A stretch of 64,000 nucleotides of DNA. Source: Mesorhizobium sp. (lineage in GTDB: Bacteria > Pseudomonadota > Alphaproteobacteria > Rhizobiales > Rhizobiaceae). Location of the stretch: NCBI GenBank assembly GCA_004020645.1, contig SAQL01000027.1, positions 1 through 64,000 on the forward strand, in the 5' to 3' direction. The position numbers were made by a program, and so were the translations under genes. Below, piece after piece: positions 24,405-33,573 of this stretch. Below the pieces are notes generated by a model. The model was not told the DNA's origin and made no database searches. It saw only the letters and a list, made by a program, of their open reading frames with translations. Each line of letters begins with the position of its first letter. Position 1 is the stretch's first letter.

Positions 24405-25571
24405 ATGAAATCTCGCTTCGCCGCGCCTCTCGCCGGGCTTCTGGGTTTTGGCCTCCTGCTGCTTTCGCTGGCTCCGGCCGCGGCGCAGCTTTTCGAGACC
24501 AAGGCCGCGCAGGCCTTCATGATCGATGCCGAAACCGGAACGGTGCTGCTTTCCAAGGATGCCGACAGGCCGATCCAGCCGGCGTCGCTGGCCAAGCTGA
24601 TGACGATGGAGGTGGTTTTCAACGCCATCAAATCGGGGCGCGTGACGCTCGATGACACTTTCGTGGTGAGTGAAAACGCATGGCGCACGGGCGGGGCGCC
24701 ATCCGGGACGTCGACAATGTTTGCCATACTGAACTCAACGATCCGGCTTGAAGACCTGATCCAGGGCGTGACGGTTCAGGCCGCCAATGACGGCTGCATC
24801 ATCATCGCCGAAGGTTTTGCGGGATCGGAGGCGAATTTCGCGACTGAGATGACCGAGCGCGCAAGGCAGATTGGCCTCGAGAAATCGACATTCGTCAATT
24901 CAACCGGTCTGCCGGCCGACGGTCAGCAGACGACGGTTCGAGAGCTTGCGCTTCTGGCCCTGCATATCTGGCGCGAGTACCCGGACCTCTATCGCTATTA
25001 CGGCCAAAAAGATTTCACCTGGAACAAGATCACCCAGAGGAACCGCAACCCGCTGCTGGCGATGGATATCGGTGCCGACGGCCTGGCGATCGGCAGGAGC
25101 GAGGCATCCGGGTTTGGCGTCGTCGGCTCGGTCAGCCACAGTGGCAGGCGGGTCATTGCGGCGATGAGCGGCCTGACAAGCGACCGCGAGCGCGCCGAGG
25201 AAGCGCGAAAGCTGCTCGACTGGGGCCTTCGTTCCTTCCAGAAGACCAAGATTTTCGCCAAGGACGAGGTGGTCGGCGAGGCCCAGGTTTTCGGCGGTGT
25301 GAAATCCGGCGTGGCGCTGAAGGCAAAAGCGCCCGTGGTCATCTTCCTGCCAATCGCCAACCGCGACAAGCTGACCGCCGAGATCGTCTATGACGGGCCG
25401 GTTGCAGCCCCCGTGGAGGAGGGGCAACCAGTGGGTGCGCTGCGGGTCTGGATCGGTGATACGCTGAGCCAGGAGACGCCGCTTTTCGCGGCCGAATCGG
25501 TTGGCGTCGGCTCGCTGCCGCAACGCGCGCTCGATGCCGCCAAGGAACTGGCCGTCGGCTGGCTGCGTTAA
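24405..25571 (+). CDS. D-alanyl-D-alanine carboxypeptidase family protein (DacF-like) with altered KTG motif
   Basis: A 388-residue periplasmic protein of the PBP5/DacF family, which trims terminal D-Ala from wall pentapeptides. Residues 1-27 are a signal peptide. The first catalytic motif SxxK is present in PASLAKLM. The second motif, normally SxN, reads AAN (VQAANDGC). The third, normally KTG in DGLKTG, reads DGLAIG. The C-terminal beta domain is present (GGVKSGVALKAKAPVVI). Loss of the motif-2 Ser and the motif-3 Lys suggests weak or no carboxypeptidase activity, perhaps a binding role. The gene sits between rlpA and tmk. Confidence 0.85.
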   Translation: MKSRFAAPLAGLLGFGLLLLSLAPAAAQLFETKAAQAFMIDAETGTVLLSKDADRPIQPASLAKLMTMEVVFNAIKSGRVTLDDTFVVSENAWRTGGAPSGTSTMFAILNSTIRLEDLIQGVTVQAANDGCIIIAEGFAGSEANFATEMTERARQIGLEKSTFVNSTGLPADGQQTTVRELALLALHIWREYPDLYRYYGQKDFTWNKITQRNRNPLLAMDIGADGLAIGRSEASGFGVVGSVSHSGRRVIAAMSGLTSDRERAEEARKLLDWGLRSFQKTKIFAKDEVVGEAQVFGGVKSGVALKAKAPVVIFLPIANRDKLTAEIVYDGPVAAPVEEGQPVGALRVWIGDTLSQETPLFAAESVGVGSLPQRALDAAKELAVGWLR

Positions 25572-25670
25572 TGCACGTCGCCCAAAAGTGCGCAGCGGCT
25601 CTGGGGCAACGACATGCGTGAAAAGGGCCTAAAGAGCGTCGCACATCTTCAGACGCGACGCGCTGTAGCA
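25572..25670. repeat. Rhizobial palindromic mosaic repeat
   Basis: This contains CCAAAAGTGCGCAGCGG, GGCAACGACATGC, and the arms AGCGTCGC / GCGACGCGCT with a bulge (25635-25664). It resembles the mosaic palindromic elements scattered between genes in Mesorhizobium and relatives. It shares words with the element at 36010. Confidence 0.55.
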
Positions 25671-25731
25671 CCACGGCGTGGACCTTTTCTCAAGTCAGGA
25701 CTATTACGGTCCCGCAGCATGGATAAGGGCT

Positions 25732-26403
25732 TTGGCATACGGATTTTTCATCACCTTCGAAGGCGGAGAAGGGGCAGGCAAGTCGACGCAGATCGAGCGG
25801 CTGGCCAGTAAGATGCGCGCCAAGAAATACGATGTCCTTGTCACGCGTGAACCGGGTGGCTCGCCGGGCGCAGAGGCGGTCAGGCATGTCCTGCTTTCCG
25901 GGGCTGCCGAGCCATTCGGCCCCCGGATGGAGGCGCTGCTTTTCGCCGCCGCGCGTTCCGACCATGTCGAGCAGGTCATCCGGCCGGCGGTCGAACGCGG
26001 CTCGATCGTGCTTTGTGATCGCTTCGTGGACTCCTCGCGCGTCTACCAGGGCGTCACCGGCGGCCTCGACCCGGCGTTCATGGGAGCTCTGGAAAAGGTC
26101 GCCATCAATGGCATGGTGCCCGACATGACGCTGATCTTTGACATCGACCCGGCCGAAGGACTGCGGCGCGCCACGGCACGGCGGGGCACCGATGCCGGAG
26201 CCGACCGCTTCGAAAAGGAAACGCTTGATATCCACCAGCGCCGCCGCGAAGCCTTTCTGGCGATCGCCGCGGCAGAGCCCGAGCGCTGCATCGTCGTCGA
26301 CGCGTCCGCCGACCCCGACACGGTGGAGAATGTCGTTACCGCCGCCGTGTTCGCGGCCCTGGAGACGATGACGCCGGCGCGCAGGAAGCAGGCGCCGGGA
26401 TGA
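25732..26403 (+). CDS. tmk: Thymidylate kinase
   Basis: This enzyme phosphorylates dTMP to dTDP in the cytosol. P-loop FEGGEGAGKST is near residue 10. Other motifs are TREPGGSPGAE, DRFVDSSRVYQG (dTMP site) and the lid segment RRGTDAGADRFEKE. TTG 25732 (preceded by AAGGG) gives 223 residues, the usual length; GTG 25678 would add 18 residues of unlikely sequence. The stop overlaps the start of holB by ATGA, so the two are translationally coupled. Confidence 0.9.
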   Translation: MAYGFFITFEGGEGAGKSTQIERLASKMRAKKYDVLVTREPGGSPGAEAVRHVLLSGAAEPFGPRMEALLFAAARSDHVEQVIRPAVERGSIVLCDRFVDSSRVYQGVTGGLDPAFMGALEKVAINGMVPDMTLIFDIDPAEGLRRATARRGTDAGADRFEKETLDIHQRRREAFLAIAAAEPERCIVVDASADPDTVENVVTAAVFAALETMTPARRKQAPG

Positions 26404-27455
26404 TTTTCGAACGGATCGCACCAGAACAGCACGACACGCTGGACGGCGTACCGGAGCCATCCGAGACGCCGCGTCTGGTCGGGCATGACCAGGCGGCGAA
26501 CATGCTGGCGTCGGCCTATCGTTCCGGGAAGCTGCCGCATGCGCTGATCTTTGTCGGACCGGTCGGCATCGGCAAGGCGACGCTCGCCTTTCACCTGGCG
26601 CATCATCTGTTGAAGCATCCCGCGTTCGAACAGGCGCCGGAGGTCCTTGCCGTTCCCGATCCGGCGTCGTCGCTGTTTCGCCAGATCGCCACCGGCGCGC
26701 ACCCTTCGGTGCTGCATCTGACCCGCCCGCCGAACGACAAGACGAAGAGCTTTAAGACGGTCGTCACCGTCGATGAGATCCGCAAGGTCAGCCGCTTCCT
26801 GTCGCTGACCTCGCATGACGGCAGCTACCGGGTGGTGATCGTCGATCCGGCCGACGACATGAATACCAATGCGGCCAACGCTTTGTTGAAGAATCTTGAA
26901 GAACCACCGGCACGCACACTGTTCATCCTCATCGTCCATGCGCCGGGCAGCCTGCTGCCGACGATCCGCTCGCGCTGCCAGATGGTGCGGCTGACGCCGC
27001 TCGACGCCGAGAGCCTGATGACGGTTCTGGAGAGCGTCGAGCCACCGCCGCCGGACGATCCCGCGGCGCGTGCGGCACTGGCCAACCGGGCAGGGGGCAG
27101 TGCGCGCACCGCAATCCTGTTGACGCAGTATGGCGGGCTGGAAATCGCCGAGACGCTCGACGCCCTGGCGACAGCGGGAAAGAGCGATGTTGCCGGCGCC
27201 TATCGTCTCGCCGAGGCGGTCGCCGGGCGCGACCAGGCGATCCAGTTCGATATCTTCAATCGCCGTGCGCTCGACCTGCTCTCGACCGGTGCAAGCCAGG
27301 CCGCGCTGGCGGGCGATCTGGCGCGGGCCAAAGCGCTGTCGGATACTTGGCACGAGGCTTTGAACGCTATATCTGAGACCGACACCTACAATCTCGACAA
27401 GAAGCAGCACGCCTTGACCATGATCGACCGCCTGAATTCTGCAATGCGAATGTGA
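26400..27455 (+). CDS. holB: DNA polymerase III delta-prime subunit
   Basis: A 351-residue clamp-loader subunit. The AAA+ part has Walker A GPVGIGKAT near residue 52, Walker B-like RVVIVDPADDMN, and sensor segment NALLKNLEEPP. The SRC motif (IRSRCQMVRL) contributes to ATP hydrolysis in the neighbouring subunit. The first part lacks a clear zinc Cys cluster, as in many alphaproteobacteria. It lies between tmk and metG, the standard order in Rhizobiales. Confidence 0.9.
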   Translation: MIFERIAPEQHDTLDGVPEPSETPRLVGHDQAANMLASAYRSGKLPHALIFVGPVGIGKATLAFHLAHHLLKHPAFEQAPEVLAVPDPASSLFRQIATGAHPSVLHLTRPPNDKTKSFKTVVTVDEIRKVSRFLSLTSHDGSYRVVIVDPADDMNTNAANALLKNLEEPPARTLFILIVHAPGSLLPTIRSRCQMVRLTPLDAESLMTVLESVEPPPPDDPAARAALANRAGGSARTAILLTQYGGLEIAETLDALATAGKSDVAGAYRLAEAVAGRDQAIQFDIFNRRALDLLSTGASQAALAGDLARAKALSDTWHEALNAISETDTYNLDKKQHALTMIDRLNSAMRM

Positions 27456-27536
27456 CGGCCCATCGGGATGGCAATCGCCGTTTCGATGCGATATCTCACC
27501 GGCATCTTTCATTCAGACATTCATGACGGCTCATCC

Positions 27537-29090
27537 ATGGCACGCGAAAAATACTACCTCACGACGCCGATTTTCTATCCGAACGGCAAGCCGCATATCG
27601 GTCATGCCTACAATGTCATCGCCAGCGATACGCTGGCCCGCTTCCAGCGGCTCGACGGCAAGGACGTCTTCTTCGTCTCGGGAACCGACGAGCACGGTTT
27701 GAAGATGCAGCAAACAGCGGACGCCGAGGGCTTGACGCCGAAAGCGCTTGCCGATCGCAATTCGGCGATCTTCCGCTCGATGCTCGAAGCGACCGGTTGC
27801 TCGAACGACGTTTTCATCCGCACCACCGAGGAGCGCCACTACAAGGCCTGCCAGGCGATCTGGACGCGCATGGCGGAAAACGGCGACATTTACCTCGACC
27901 GCTATAGCGGCTGGTATTCGGTGCGACAGGAAGCCTATTTCGACGAGGCCGAAACCAAGGTCGGCGACGACGGCGTACGCCGCGAACCGCTCGGCTCGCC
28001 CGTCGAATGGACCGAGGAAGAGAGCTATTTCTTCCGCCTTTCCGCCTATCAGGACAGGCTGCTCGCGCTCTATGAGAGCAGCCCCGAATTCGTTGGACCG
28101 ACGGAGCGGCGCAACGAAATCGTCAGCTTCGTCAAATCCGGGCTGAAGGATCTGTCGATCTCGCGCACCACATTCAATTGGGGCGTGCCGGTGCCGGGCG
28201 ACGACAAGCATGTGATGTATGTCTGGGTCGATGCGCTGACCAACTACATCACCGCTGCCGGTTATCCGGATACGGCCGATGAGAGATGGTCCTTCTGGCC
28301 GGCGAACGTCCACGTCATCGGCAAGGACATCGTCCGCTTCCACGCCGTCTACTGGCCTGCCTTCCTGCTGTCGGCAGGGATCGAACTGCCGAAGCGCGTG
28401 TTCGCGCATGGCTTTCTATTCAACCGCGGCGAGAAAATGTCGAAATCGGTCGGCAATGTCGTCGATCCGTTCGCGATGATCGAGCATTACGGCCTCGATC
28501 AGGTGCGCTATTTCTTCATGCGCGAAGTGCCATTCGGCCAGGACGGCAGCTACAGTCACGATGCCATCGTCAACCGCACCAATGCCGACCTCGCCAACGA
28601 TCTCGGCAACCTGGCGCAGCGCTCGCTGTCGATGATCGCCAAGAATTGCGGCGGCGTGGTGCCGAAGCGCGGCAAACTGAGCGATGCCGACAAGGTGATC
28701 CTCGATCAGGCAAGTGCCGCCCTTGTCACGGCACGCAAGGCGATGGCCGAACAGGGCATCCATCTGGCGCTGGCGGCGATCTTTGGCGTGGTGGCGGAAG
28801 CCAACCGCTACTTCGCCGGGCAGGAGCCGTGGGCGCTGAAGAAGACCGATCCCGTCCGCATGGAAACCGTGCTGTGGACGACGGCCGAGGTGATCCGACG
28901 CCTCGCGATCCTTTGCCAGCCCGTCGTCCCGACCTCGGCGGCGAAGCTGCTCGACCTCCTGGCCGTGCCGGCGGACAGCCGCGATTTCGCGCACATCGCC
29001 GAAGGTCGTGCGCTGGTGCCCGGCACGGCTCTGCCGGCGCCGGAACCGGTTTTTCCTCGCTATGTCGAGCAGCCGGACGCGAACATCTGA
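27537..29090 (+). CDS. metG: Methionyl-tRNA synthetase
   Basis: A 517-residue class I synthetase charging tRNA-Met. ATG 27537 (MAREKYYLTTPIFYPNGKPH) is the family start; the open frame upstream to 27468 is not protein-like. Signature motifs are HIGHAYN near residue 23 and KMSKS in GEKMSKSVGN. It belongs to the short form without the C-terminal tRNA-binding domain. The stop overlaps the start of tatD by one base. Confidence 0.95.
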   Translation: MAREKYYLTTPIFYPNGKPHIGHAYNVIASDTLARFQRLDGKDVFFVSGTDEHGLKMQQTADAEGLTPKALADRNSAIFRSMLEATGCSNDVFIRTTEERHYKACQAIWTRMAENGDIYLDRYSGWYSVRQEAYFDEAETKVGDDGVRREPLGSPVEWTEEESYFFRLSAYQDRLLALYESSPEFVGPTERRNEIVSFVKSGLKDLSISRTTFNWGVPVPGDDKHVMYVWVDALTNYITAAGYPDTADERWSFWPANVHVIGKDIVRFHAVYWPAFLLSAGIELPKRVFAHGFLFNRGEKMSKSVGNVVDPFAMIEHYGLDQVRYFFMREVPFGQDGSYSHDAIVNRTNADLANDLGNLAQRSLSMIAKNCGGVVPKRGKLSDADKVILDQASAALVTARKAMAEQGIHLALAAIFGVVAEANRYFAGQEPWALKKTDPVRMETVLWTTAEVIRRLAILCQPVVPTSAAKLLDLLAVPADSRDFAHIAEGRALVPGTALPAPEPVFPRYVEQPDANI

Positions 29091-29884
29091 TGTTGGTCGA
29101 CAGTCACTGCCATCTCGACTTTCCGGATTTCGCGGAGGAGCGGGCGGCCATCGTCGCCCGCGCCTTGGCCGCCGGAATCGGTCGCATGGTGACGATCTCG
29201 ACGCGTGTGAAGCGGTTCCAACAAGTGCTTGATATCGCTGAATCTTTCGACGAAGTCTATTGCTCGGTCGGCACCCATCCGCACAATGCCGCCGAGGAGC
29301 TGGACGTGACTGTCGAGGAGCTTGTCCGGCTGTCCGCTCATCGCAAAGTGGTGGCGATTGGCGAGGCCGGGCTCGACTATTTCTACGATCATGCGCCGCG
29401 CGATGCGCAGGCGCAGGGCTTTCGCATCCATATCGCCGCCGCGCGTCAAACGGGCCTGCCGCTGGTCATCCATGCGCGCGATGCCGACAGCGACATGGCT
29501 GATATCCTCGAGGACGAAACAGGGAAGGGCGCCTTCCCCTTCATCCTGCACTGTTTTTCGTCAGGGCGTAGGTTGGCCGAAGTCGGCGTGGCGCTCGGCG
29601 GCTACGTTTCGTTTTCCGGCATCGTGACCTTCAAGAATTCGGCCGAGCTGCGCGCCATCGCCGCCGATGTGCCACATGATCGCCTGCTGGTCGAAACCGA
29701 CGCGCCATACCTCGCGCCGATACCGTTTCGCGGCAAGCGCAACGAGCCTGCCTATGTCGCCCATACAGCCAAGGTGCTGGCCGAAACGATCGGCGTCAGC
29801 GAGGCGGAGATCGCTGATGTCACCACGGACAATTTCTTCCGGCTGTTCAAGAAGATGCCGCGCCCAATCGCACTGAGCACCTGA
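29090..29884 (+). CDS. tatD: TatD-family metal-dependent hydrolase
   Basis: A 264-residue TIM-barrel hydrolase, in other bacteria a 3'-5' DNase. Metal ligands are in order: HxH in DSHCHLDF, Glu in GEAGLDYFYD, His in IHARD and HCFSSG, Asp in ETDAPYLAP. ATG 29090 shares its A with the metG stop. Four bases separate it from the MBL gene downstream, so metG-tatD-MBL is one operon. Confidence 0.92.
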   Translation: MLVDSHCHLDFPDFAEERAAIVARALAAGIGRMVTISTRVKRFQQVLDIAESFDEVYCSVGTHPHNAAEELDVTVEELVRLSAHRKVVAIGEAGLDYFYDHAPRDAQAQGFRIHIAAARQTGLPLVIHARDADSDMADILEDETGKGAFPFILHCFSSGRRLAEVGVALGGYVSFSGIVTFKNSAELRAIAADVPHDRLLVETDAPYLAPIPFRGKRNEPAYVAHTAKVLAETIGVSEAEIADVTTDNFFRLFKKMPRPIALST

Positions 29885-29887
29885 CGC

Positions 29888-30706
29888 ATGAGCGACCGGC
29901 TGCGCCTCACCATTCTCGGCTGCGGCTCATCGCCGGGCACGCCGCGCATCACCGGCGACTGGGGCAACTGCGATCCGGCCAATCCGAAGAACCGGCGCAT
30001 GCGCACCGCAGCGCTCGTCGAGCGGATTACGGCAAACGGCGACAGGACCACAGTCGTCATCGACACCGGGCCGGATTTCCGCGAGCAGATGCTGCTGGCA
30101 TCGGTCAGGCGCATCGATGCGGTCGTCTATACGCATCCGCACGCCGACCATATCCACGGCATCGACGATTTGCGCGGCTTCGTGCTCGAGCAGCGACATC
30201 TGATCGATATCCACGCCGACCAGCCCACGATGCTGCGGTTACAGGAAGCGTTCGGTTATTGTTTCGAAACACCGCTAGGCAGTTCCTATCCGCCAATCGT
30301 CGAGCCCCATATCATCGACCACGCCAGGCCGGTGGTGATCGAAGGCGAGGGGGGTGCCCTCACCCTCGAGCCGCTGCCGCAGATCCACGGCGACATCATT
30401 TCGCTTGGTTTTCGCATCGGCGGGCTCGCCTATTGCCCCGATATCAGTGATTTCCCCGACGCCACGGCCGAACGGCTGCGCGGTCTGCACATGCTGGTCA
30501 TCGACGCGCTGCAATACAGGACGCATCCGAGCCATCTTTCGCTCGGTCAGGCACTCGACTGGATCGAAAAGCTTTCGCCCAAAAAGGCCGTGCTGACGCA
30601 TATGCATGTGCCGCTCGACTACGCCACGGTGATGGCCGAGACGCCGGCCAACGTCGAACCTGCTCATGATGGTATGACGATCGAAATCCCTCTTGAATCA
30701 GCATGA
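29888..30706 (+). CDS. MBL-fold hydrolase, PhnP-like
   Basis: A 272-residue metallo-beta-lactamase-fold enzyme. The metal-binding HxHxDH is THPHADHIHG near residue 80. Further ligands are in PQIHGD, CPDISDFPD and the terminal HMHVPLDY. The N-terminus (LTILGCGSSPGTPRITGDWG) is typical of the PhnP branch, cyclic phosphodiesterases of phosphonate metabolism, but there is no phn gene near. Third gene of the metG-tatD operon. The substrate is probably a cyclic or linear phosphodiester. Confidence 0.85.
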   Translation: MSDRLRLTILGCGSSPGTPRITGDWGNCDPANPKNRRMRTAALVERITANGDRTTVVIDTGPDFREQMLLASVRRIDAVVYTHPHADHIHGIDDLRGFVLEQRHLIDIHADQPTMLRLQEAFGYCFETPLGSSYPPIVEPHIIDHARPVVIEGEGGALTLEPLPQIHGDIISLGFRIGGLAYCPDISDFPDATAERLRGLHMLVIDALQYRTHPSHLSLGQALDWIEKLSPKKAVLTHMHVPLDYATVMAETPANVEPAHDGMTIEIPLESA

Positions 30707-30721
30707 TAGGTTCGGTTCTTC

Positions 30722-31192
30722 ATGGCTGGCAGCATTGATCGTGTGACCAAGGCAGCGGCCTATGCCGGCCTCGACATCGAGATCAGACGCATGGGTGCCT
30801 CGACACGCACCGCCGAGGAAGCCGCCGCGCAATGCGGCTGCACCGTTGCACAGATCGTCAAATCGTTGGTTTTCCAAGGAGAAGCTAGCGGAAAGCTGTT
30901 TCTCTTCCTGGTTTCCGGCTCCAACCAGCTGGATCTAGCCAAGGCTGCCGCACTGACCGGCGAGCCGCTGAAGCGCGCCGACCCGCGGCAGATCCGCGAC
31001 GAGACCGGCTTTGCCATCGGCGGCGTCGCCCCAATCGGCCATCTGATTGCGATCCCGGCGTTCGCCGACGAAACGCTGCTCGGCTTAGACCGCGTCTGGG
31101 CAGCCGCCGGCGCGCATGACGCGGTGTTCGCCGCCGAGCCAGGCGCCATGGTCAAGGCAGCGCAAGCTGTCGTAGCGAAGCTGACGGGTTGA
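30722..31192 (+). CDS. YbaK/EbsC-family aminoacyl-tRNA deacylase
   Basis: A 156-residue protein of the YbaK/ProX superfamily, which clears mischarged tRNA in trans. Typical segments are CTVAQIVKSLVF (with the conserved Lys), FLFLVSGSNQLD, and GEPLKRADPRQIRDETGFAI followed by GGVAPIGH. Which amino acid it removes cannot be told. It follows the MBL gene by 15 bases, so probably the same operon as metG, with a fitting quality-control role. Confidence 0.88.
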   Translation: MAGSIDRVTKAAAYAGLDIEIRRMGASTRTAEEAAAQCGCTVAQIVKSLVFQGEASGKLFLFLVSGSNQLDLAKAAALTGEPLKRADPRQIRDETGFAIGGVAPIGHLIAIPAFADETLLGLDRVWAAAGAHDAVFAAEPGAMVKAAQAVVAKLTG

Positions 31193-31215
31193 GTCGAACA
31201 CGTCCGCTATCGCAG

Positions 31216-31875
31216 CTATTCGGCGGCGACCGCGGTGTGCGCAGGCGGCAACATGATGTCGGACGCAGCCGGCGCGAACAACATCTTTACGAAGCTGCGG
31301 AAGGCGAGGATCTGGCGTTCGAGGACACGGGGGTCGCCAAGCCCCCGCGACATGATGATGCCGCCATCGATCACACAGGAGAACATGATGGCCACGTCGT
31401 CGAGGTCCATGCCTTTGCGGGCAGGATAAACGCTCGCGATCTCGTTCAGCGCATCGCGAAACCGCCCGTTCCAAGAGCGTACGGCGCTGGCGGCGATGTC
31501 GCGAACGGTGCGGTCGAAGAGGCGCTCCTGATAGGTGAAAGTCGCGATCAGGCAGCCGGGGTGGCCGTTCGGCAGGTCACCCATCAGCTCTGCAAGCAGC
31601 TTGAGCGTGATCAGGAAGGACTGCAACGGATCATCGGACAGTTGCCGGCCGCGGTGAAACACATCGTCGAAGATGCGGTCGTTCTCCTCGATGTAGCGCA
31701 GCATCAAGGCGCGGGCGAGTTCGTTCTTGTCCTTGAAATGATAGAAGAAGCCGCTCTTGGTGATGCCGGCCTCGGCGATCACCTCCTCGATGGACGTCGC
31801 GCCGAACCCCTTGGCGAGCACCGAGGCCTCGGCGATCTCCAGAATGCGTTCGCGCGTTTCCGCACCTTTGCGCAT
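31216..31875 (-). CDS. TetR-family transcriptional regulator
   Basis: A 219-residue repressor. The N-terminal helix-turn-helix is clear (RERILEIAEASVLAKGFGA, EEVIAEAGITKSGFFYHFKD). The rest is a helical ligand-binding domain. It converges on ybaK and is divergent from the homocysteine-methyltransferase-like gene, 242 bases between starts. A perfect palindrome TACCGGCGGTA lies 25 bases before its start. It probably represses itself and perhaps the divergent gene. Confidence 0.9.
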   Translation of the reverse strand: MRKGAETRERILEIAEASVLAKGFGATSIEEVIAEAGITKSGFFYHFKDKNELARALMLRYIEENDRIFDDVFHRGRQLSDDPLQSFLITLKLLAELMGDLPNGHPGCLIATFTYQERLFDRTVRDIAASAVRSWNGRFRDALNEIASVYPARKGMDLDDVAIMFSCVIDGGIIMSRGLGDPRVLERQILAFRSFVKMLFAPAASDIMLPPAHTAVAAE

Positions 31876-31899
31876 GACCCAATGCCCTCAAATTTACTG

Positions 31900-31910
31900 T
31901 ACCGGCGGTA
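31900..31910. promoter_or_regulatory. Candidate TetR operator
   Basis: TACCGGCGGTA is a perfect palindrome about a central G, 25 bases upstream of the tetR start and inside the divergent intergenic region. Placement and symmetry fit an autoregulatory operator. A related half (ACCGGCGG) recurs near 32032. Confidence 0.5.
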
Positions 31911-32117
31911 TGGTTTTCACACCCGCCAACATCGGCACTGATAGCAATACCACCGACCCAGAACGGCTATCCGACTGTAATTGCTGCGGTTCCCGCTTCG
32001 GTGGAGTACCGGACCACGAGCCTTCTACCGCACCGGCGGCACGTGCTGCTAAAACTTGGCTATTCCGAACGGCCGCCACCAAGGCGACACGCTGTTATCT
32101 TACCACTGGAGACAAAC

Positions 32118-33065
32118 ATGGCCAAGTACCGCCAGAATCTGCCGCAACTCGCCAACAGAACATTCCTGAGCGATGGCGGCATGGAAACGACCCTCATCTT
32201 TCATGAAGGCCTCGACCTTCCGCATTTTGCTTCATTCACGCTGATGGCAACGCCTGAAGGCCGGCAGAAGCTGAGGGAATATTACGTCCGCTATCTGACC
32301 ATTGCGCGCAGAAGCGGAACCGGCTTCATTCTCGACACGCCGACGTGGCGGGCCAACCCCGATTGGGGAACGGTGCTCGGCTACGGGCCGGAAGCGCTGC
32401 GGGCCGTCAACGAGAGCTCGATCGAGCTTCTTCTCGACCTGCGCAACGAGTTCGAGACCGCCGAAACGCCTTGCGTCATCAGCGGCGCGATCGGGCCGCG
32501 CGGCGATGGCTACAAAGCTGGCAATATGGACGCCAACGAGGCGGAGGCGTATCACGCGACGCAGATCGAGAGTTTCGCGCGGACCGAGGCCGACATGGTG
32601 GCGGCCTATACGCTCACCAATTTCCACGAGGCGATCGGCGTGGCGCGGGCGGCCAAAGCGCATGCGATGCCCTGCATGATCTCGTTCACCGTTGAGACCG
32701 ACGGGAAGCTGGTGACGGGCATGGCGCTCGGCGAGGCGATAGACAGGGTTGACGATGCCACGGACGGTGCGCCAGCCTACTATATGATCAACTGCGCACA
32801 TCCGACGCATTTCACGCAGGCGCTGAAAAAGGGCGAGCGCTGGCTCGATCGCATTTATGGCGTGAAGGCGAACGCTTCGGCCAAAAGCCATGCCGAACTG
32901 GACGAATCGGAGACGCTCGACGCGGGCGACCCGGACGATCTCGGGCGGCGCTACAGCGGGCTGAGAGCTTCGTTTCCGACGATGCACATCCTGGGCGGCT
33001 GCTGCGGCACCGACCACCGGCACATCGCGGCAATCTGCGAGGCCTGCGTGCCGCAAGCGGCGTAG
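32118..33065 (+). CDS. Homocysteine S-methyltransferase family protein
   Basis: A 315-residue TIM-barrel enzyme transferring a methyl group to homocysteine or another thiol. ATG 32118 has GGAG seven bases upstream. Zn ligands are the Cys of MINCAHP and the Cys pair of GGCCGTD near the C-terminus. SDGGMETTL at the N-terminus is the substrate-binding loop of the family. The methyl donor cannot be told; S-methylmethionine or betaine are the usual ones. It is probably controlled by the divergent TetR. Confidence 0.88.
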   Translation: MAKYRQNLPQLANRTFLSDGGMETTLIFHEGLDLPHFASFTLMATPEGRQKLREYYVRYLTIARRSGTGFILDTPTWRANPDWGTVLGYGPEALRAVNESSIELLLDLRNEFETAETPCVISGAIGPRGDGYKAGNMDANEAEAYHATQIESFARTEADMVAAYTLTNFHEAIGVARAAKAHAMPCMISFTVETDGKLVTGMALGEAIDRVDDATDGAPAYYMINCAHPTHFTQALKKGERWLDRIYGVKANASAKSHAELDESETLDAGDPDDLGRRYSGLRASFPTMHILGGCCGTDHRHIAAICEACVPQAA

Positions 33066-33100
33066 GAGCCTGTGTGCGTCCCAGGAGACGCCACGCTATC

Positions 33101-33143
33101 AACCGCAGTTCCGCTTAGTTCCAAGGAACAAGGAACTGCGGTT
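33101..33143. repeat. Nested inverted repeat after the methyltransferase gene
   Basis: AACCGCAGTTCC (33101-33112) pairs perfectly with GGAACTGCGGTT (33132-33143). Inside the loop GTTCC and GGAAC pair again. No T-run follows, so intrinsic termination is doubtful. It may instead be a mobile or regulatory palindrome. Confidence 0.6.
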
Positions 33144-33269
33144 GGGCCGAAAAGCAACGCAATTAAAACCGCATCTCAGTTCCATAATCTATCTTATGCG
33201 ACTTCCGGATGGGTGGAGGTGGGTTCTATCTTGAAGTGCGACATTGCAGCGATATCAACGTCTTATCGC

Positions 33270-33450
33270 ATGGCAAGAGTCACTCGTGAACGCACCTACT
33301 CCCAGATCGATTTGGATGCACATCGGAAGATCGAGCGCTGGCGACACGCCGGCGTCGCTGTCGACGTAATTGCGGAGAAGCTCGGTCGACGATCTTCCGC
33401 GAGCCCGGAACAAGTTGAGGATCGTGAGATGCCGGACTTGGACGGAACAG
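33270..33450 (+). pseudogene. IS30-family transposase N-terminal remnant
   Basis: From ATG 33270, MARVTRERTYSQIDLDAHRK followed by IERWRHAGVAVDVIAEKLGR matches the helix-turn-helix start of IS30-type transposases, where R.STIFRE normally follows. Here the frame breaks: STIFRE is in the next frame, and EDREMPDLDG returns in the first. The DDE catalytic domain is absent, so it is a dead fragment. It lies in a 500-base gap otherwise free of genes. Confidence 0.6.
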
Positions 33451-33573
33451 CGCACATTGTATTAATCTTGCGACCTTACAGGCTTAGCGTAGGATTTCGC
33501 CCCTACCGCCAATGACCCCATCCTGCACCTCAACACCGGAATTTCAGATAACCATCATTACGACCACCAAGAA

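Noticed and set aside
28286..29089. Long + strand frame running through metG into tatD, as a fused protein
   Set aside because: The upstream part is an Arg-rich shadow of metG; the TatD family starts at MLVDSHCH (29090).
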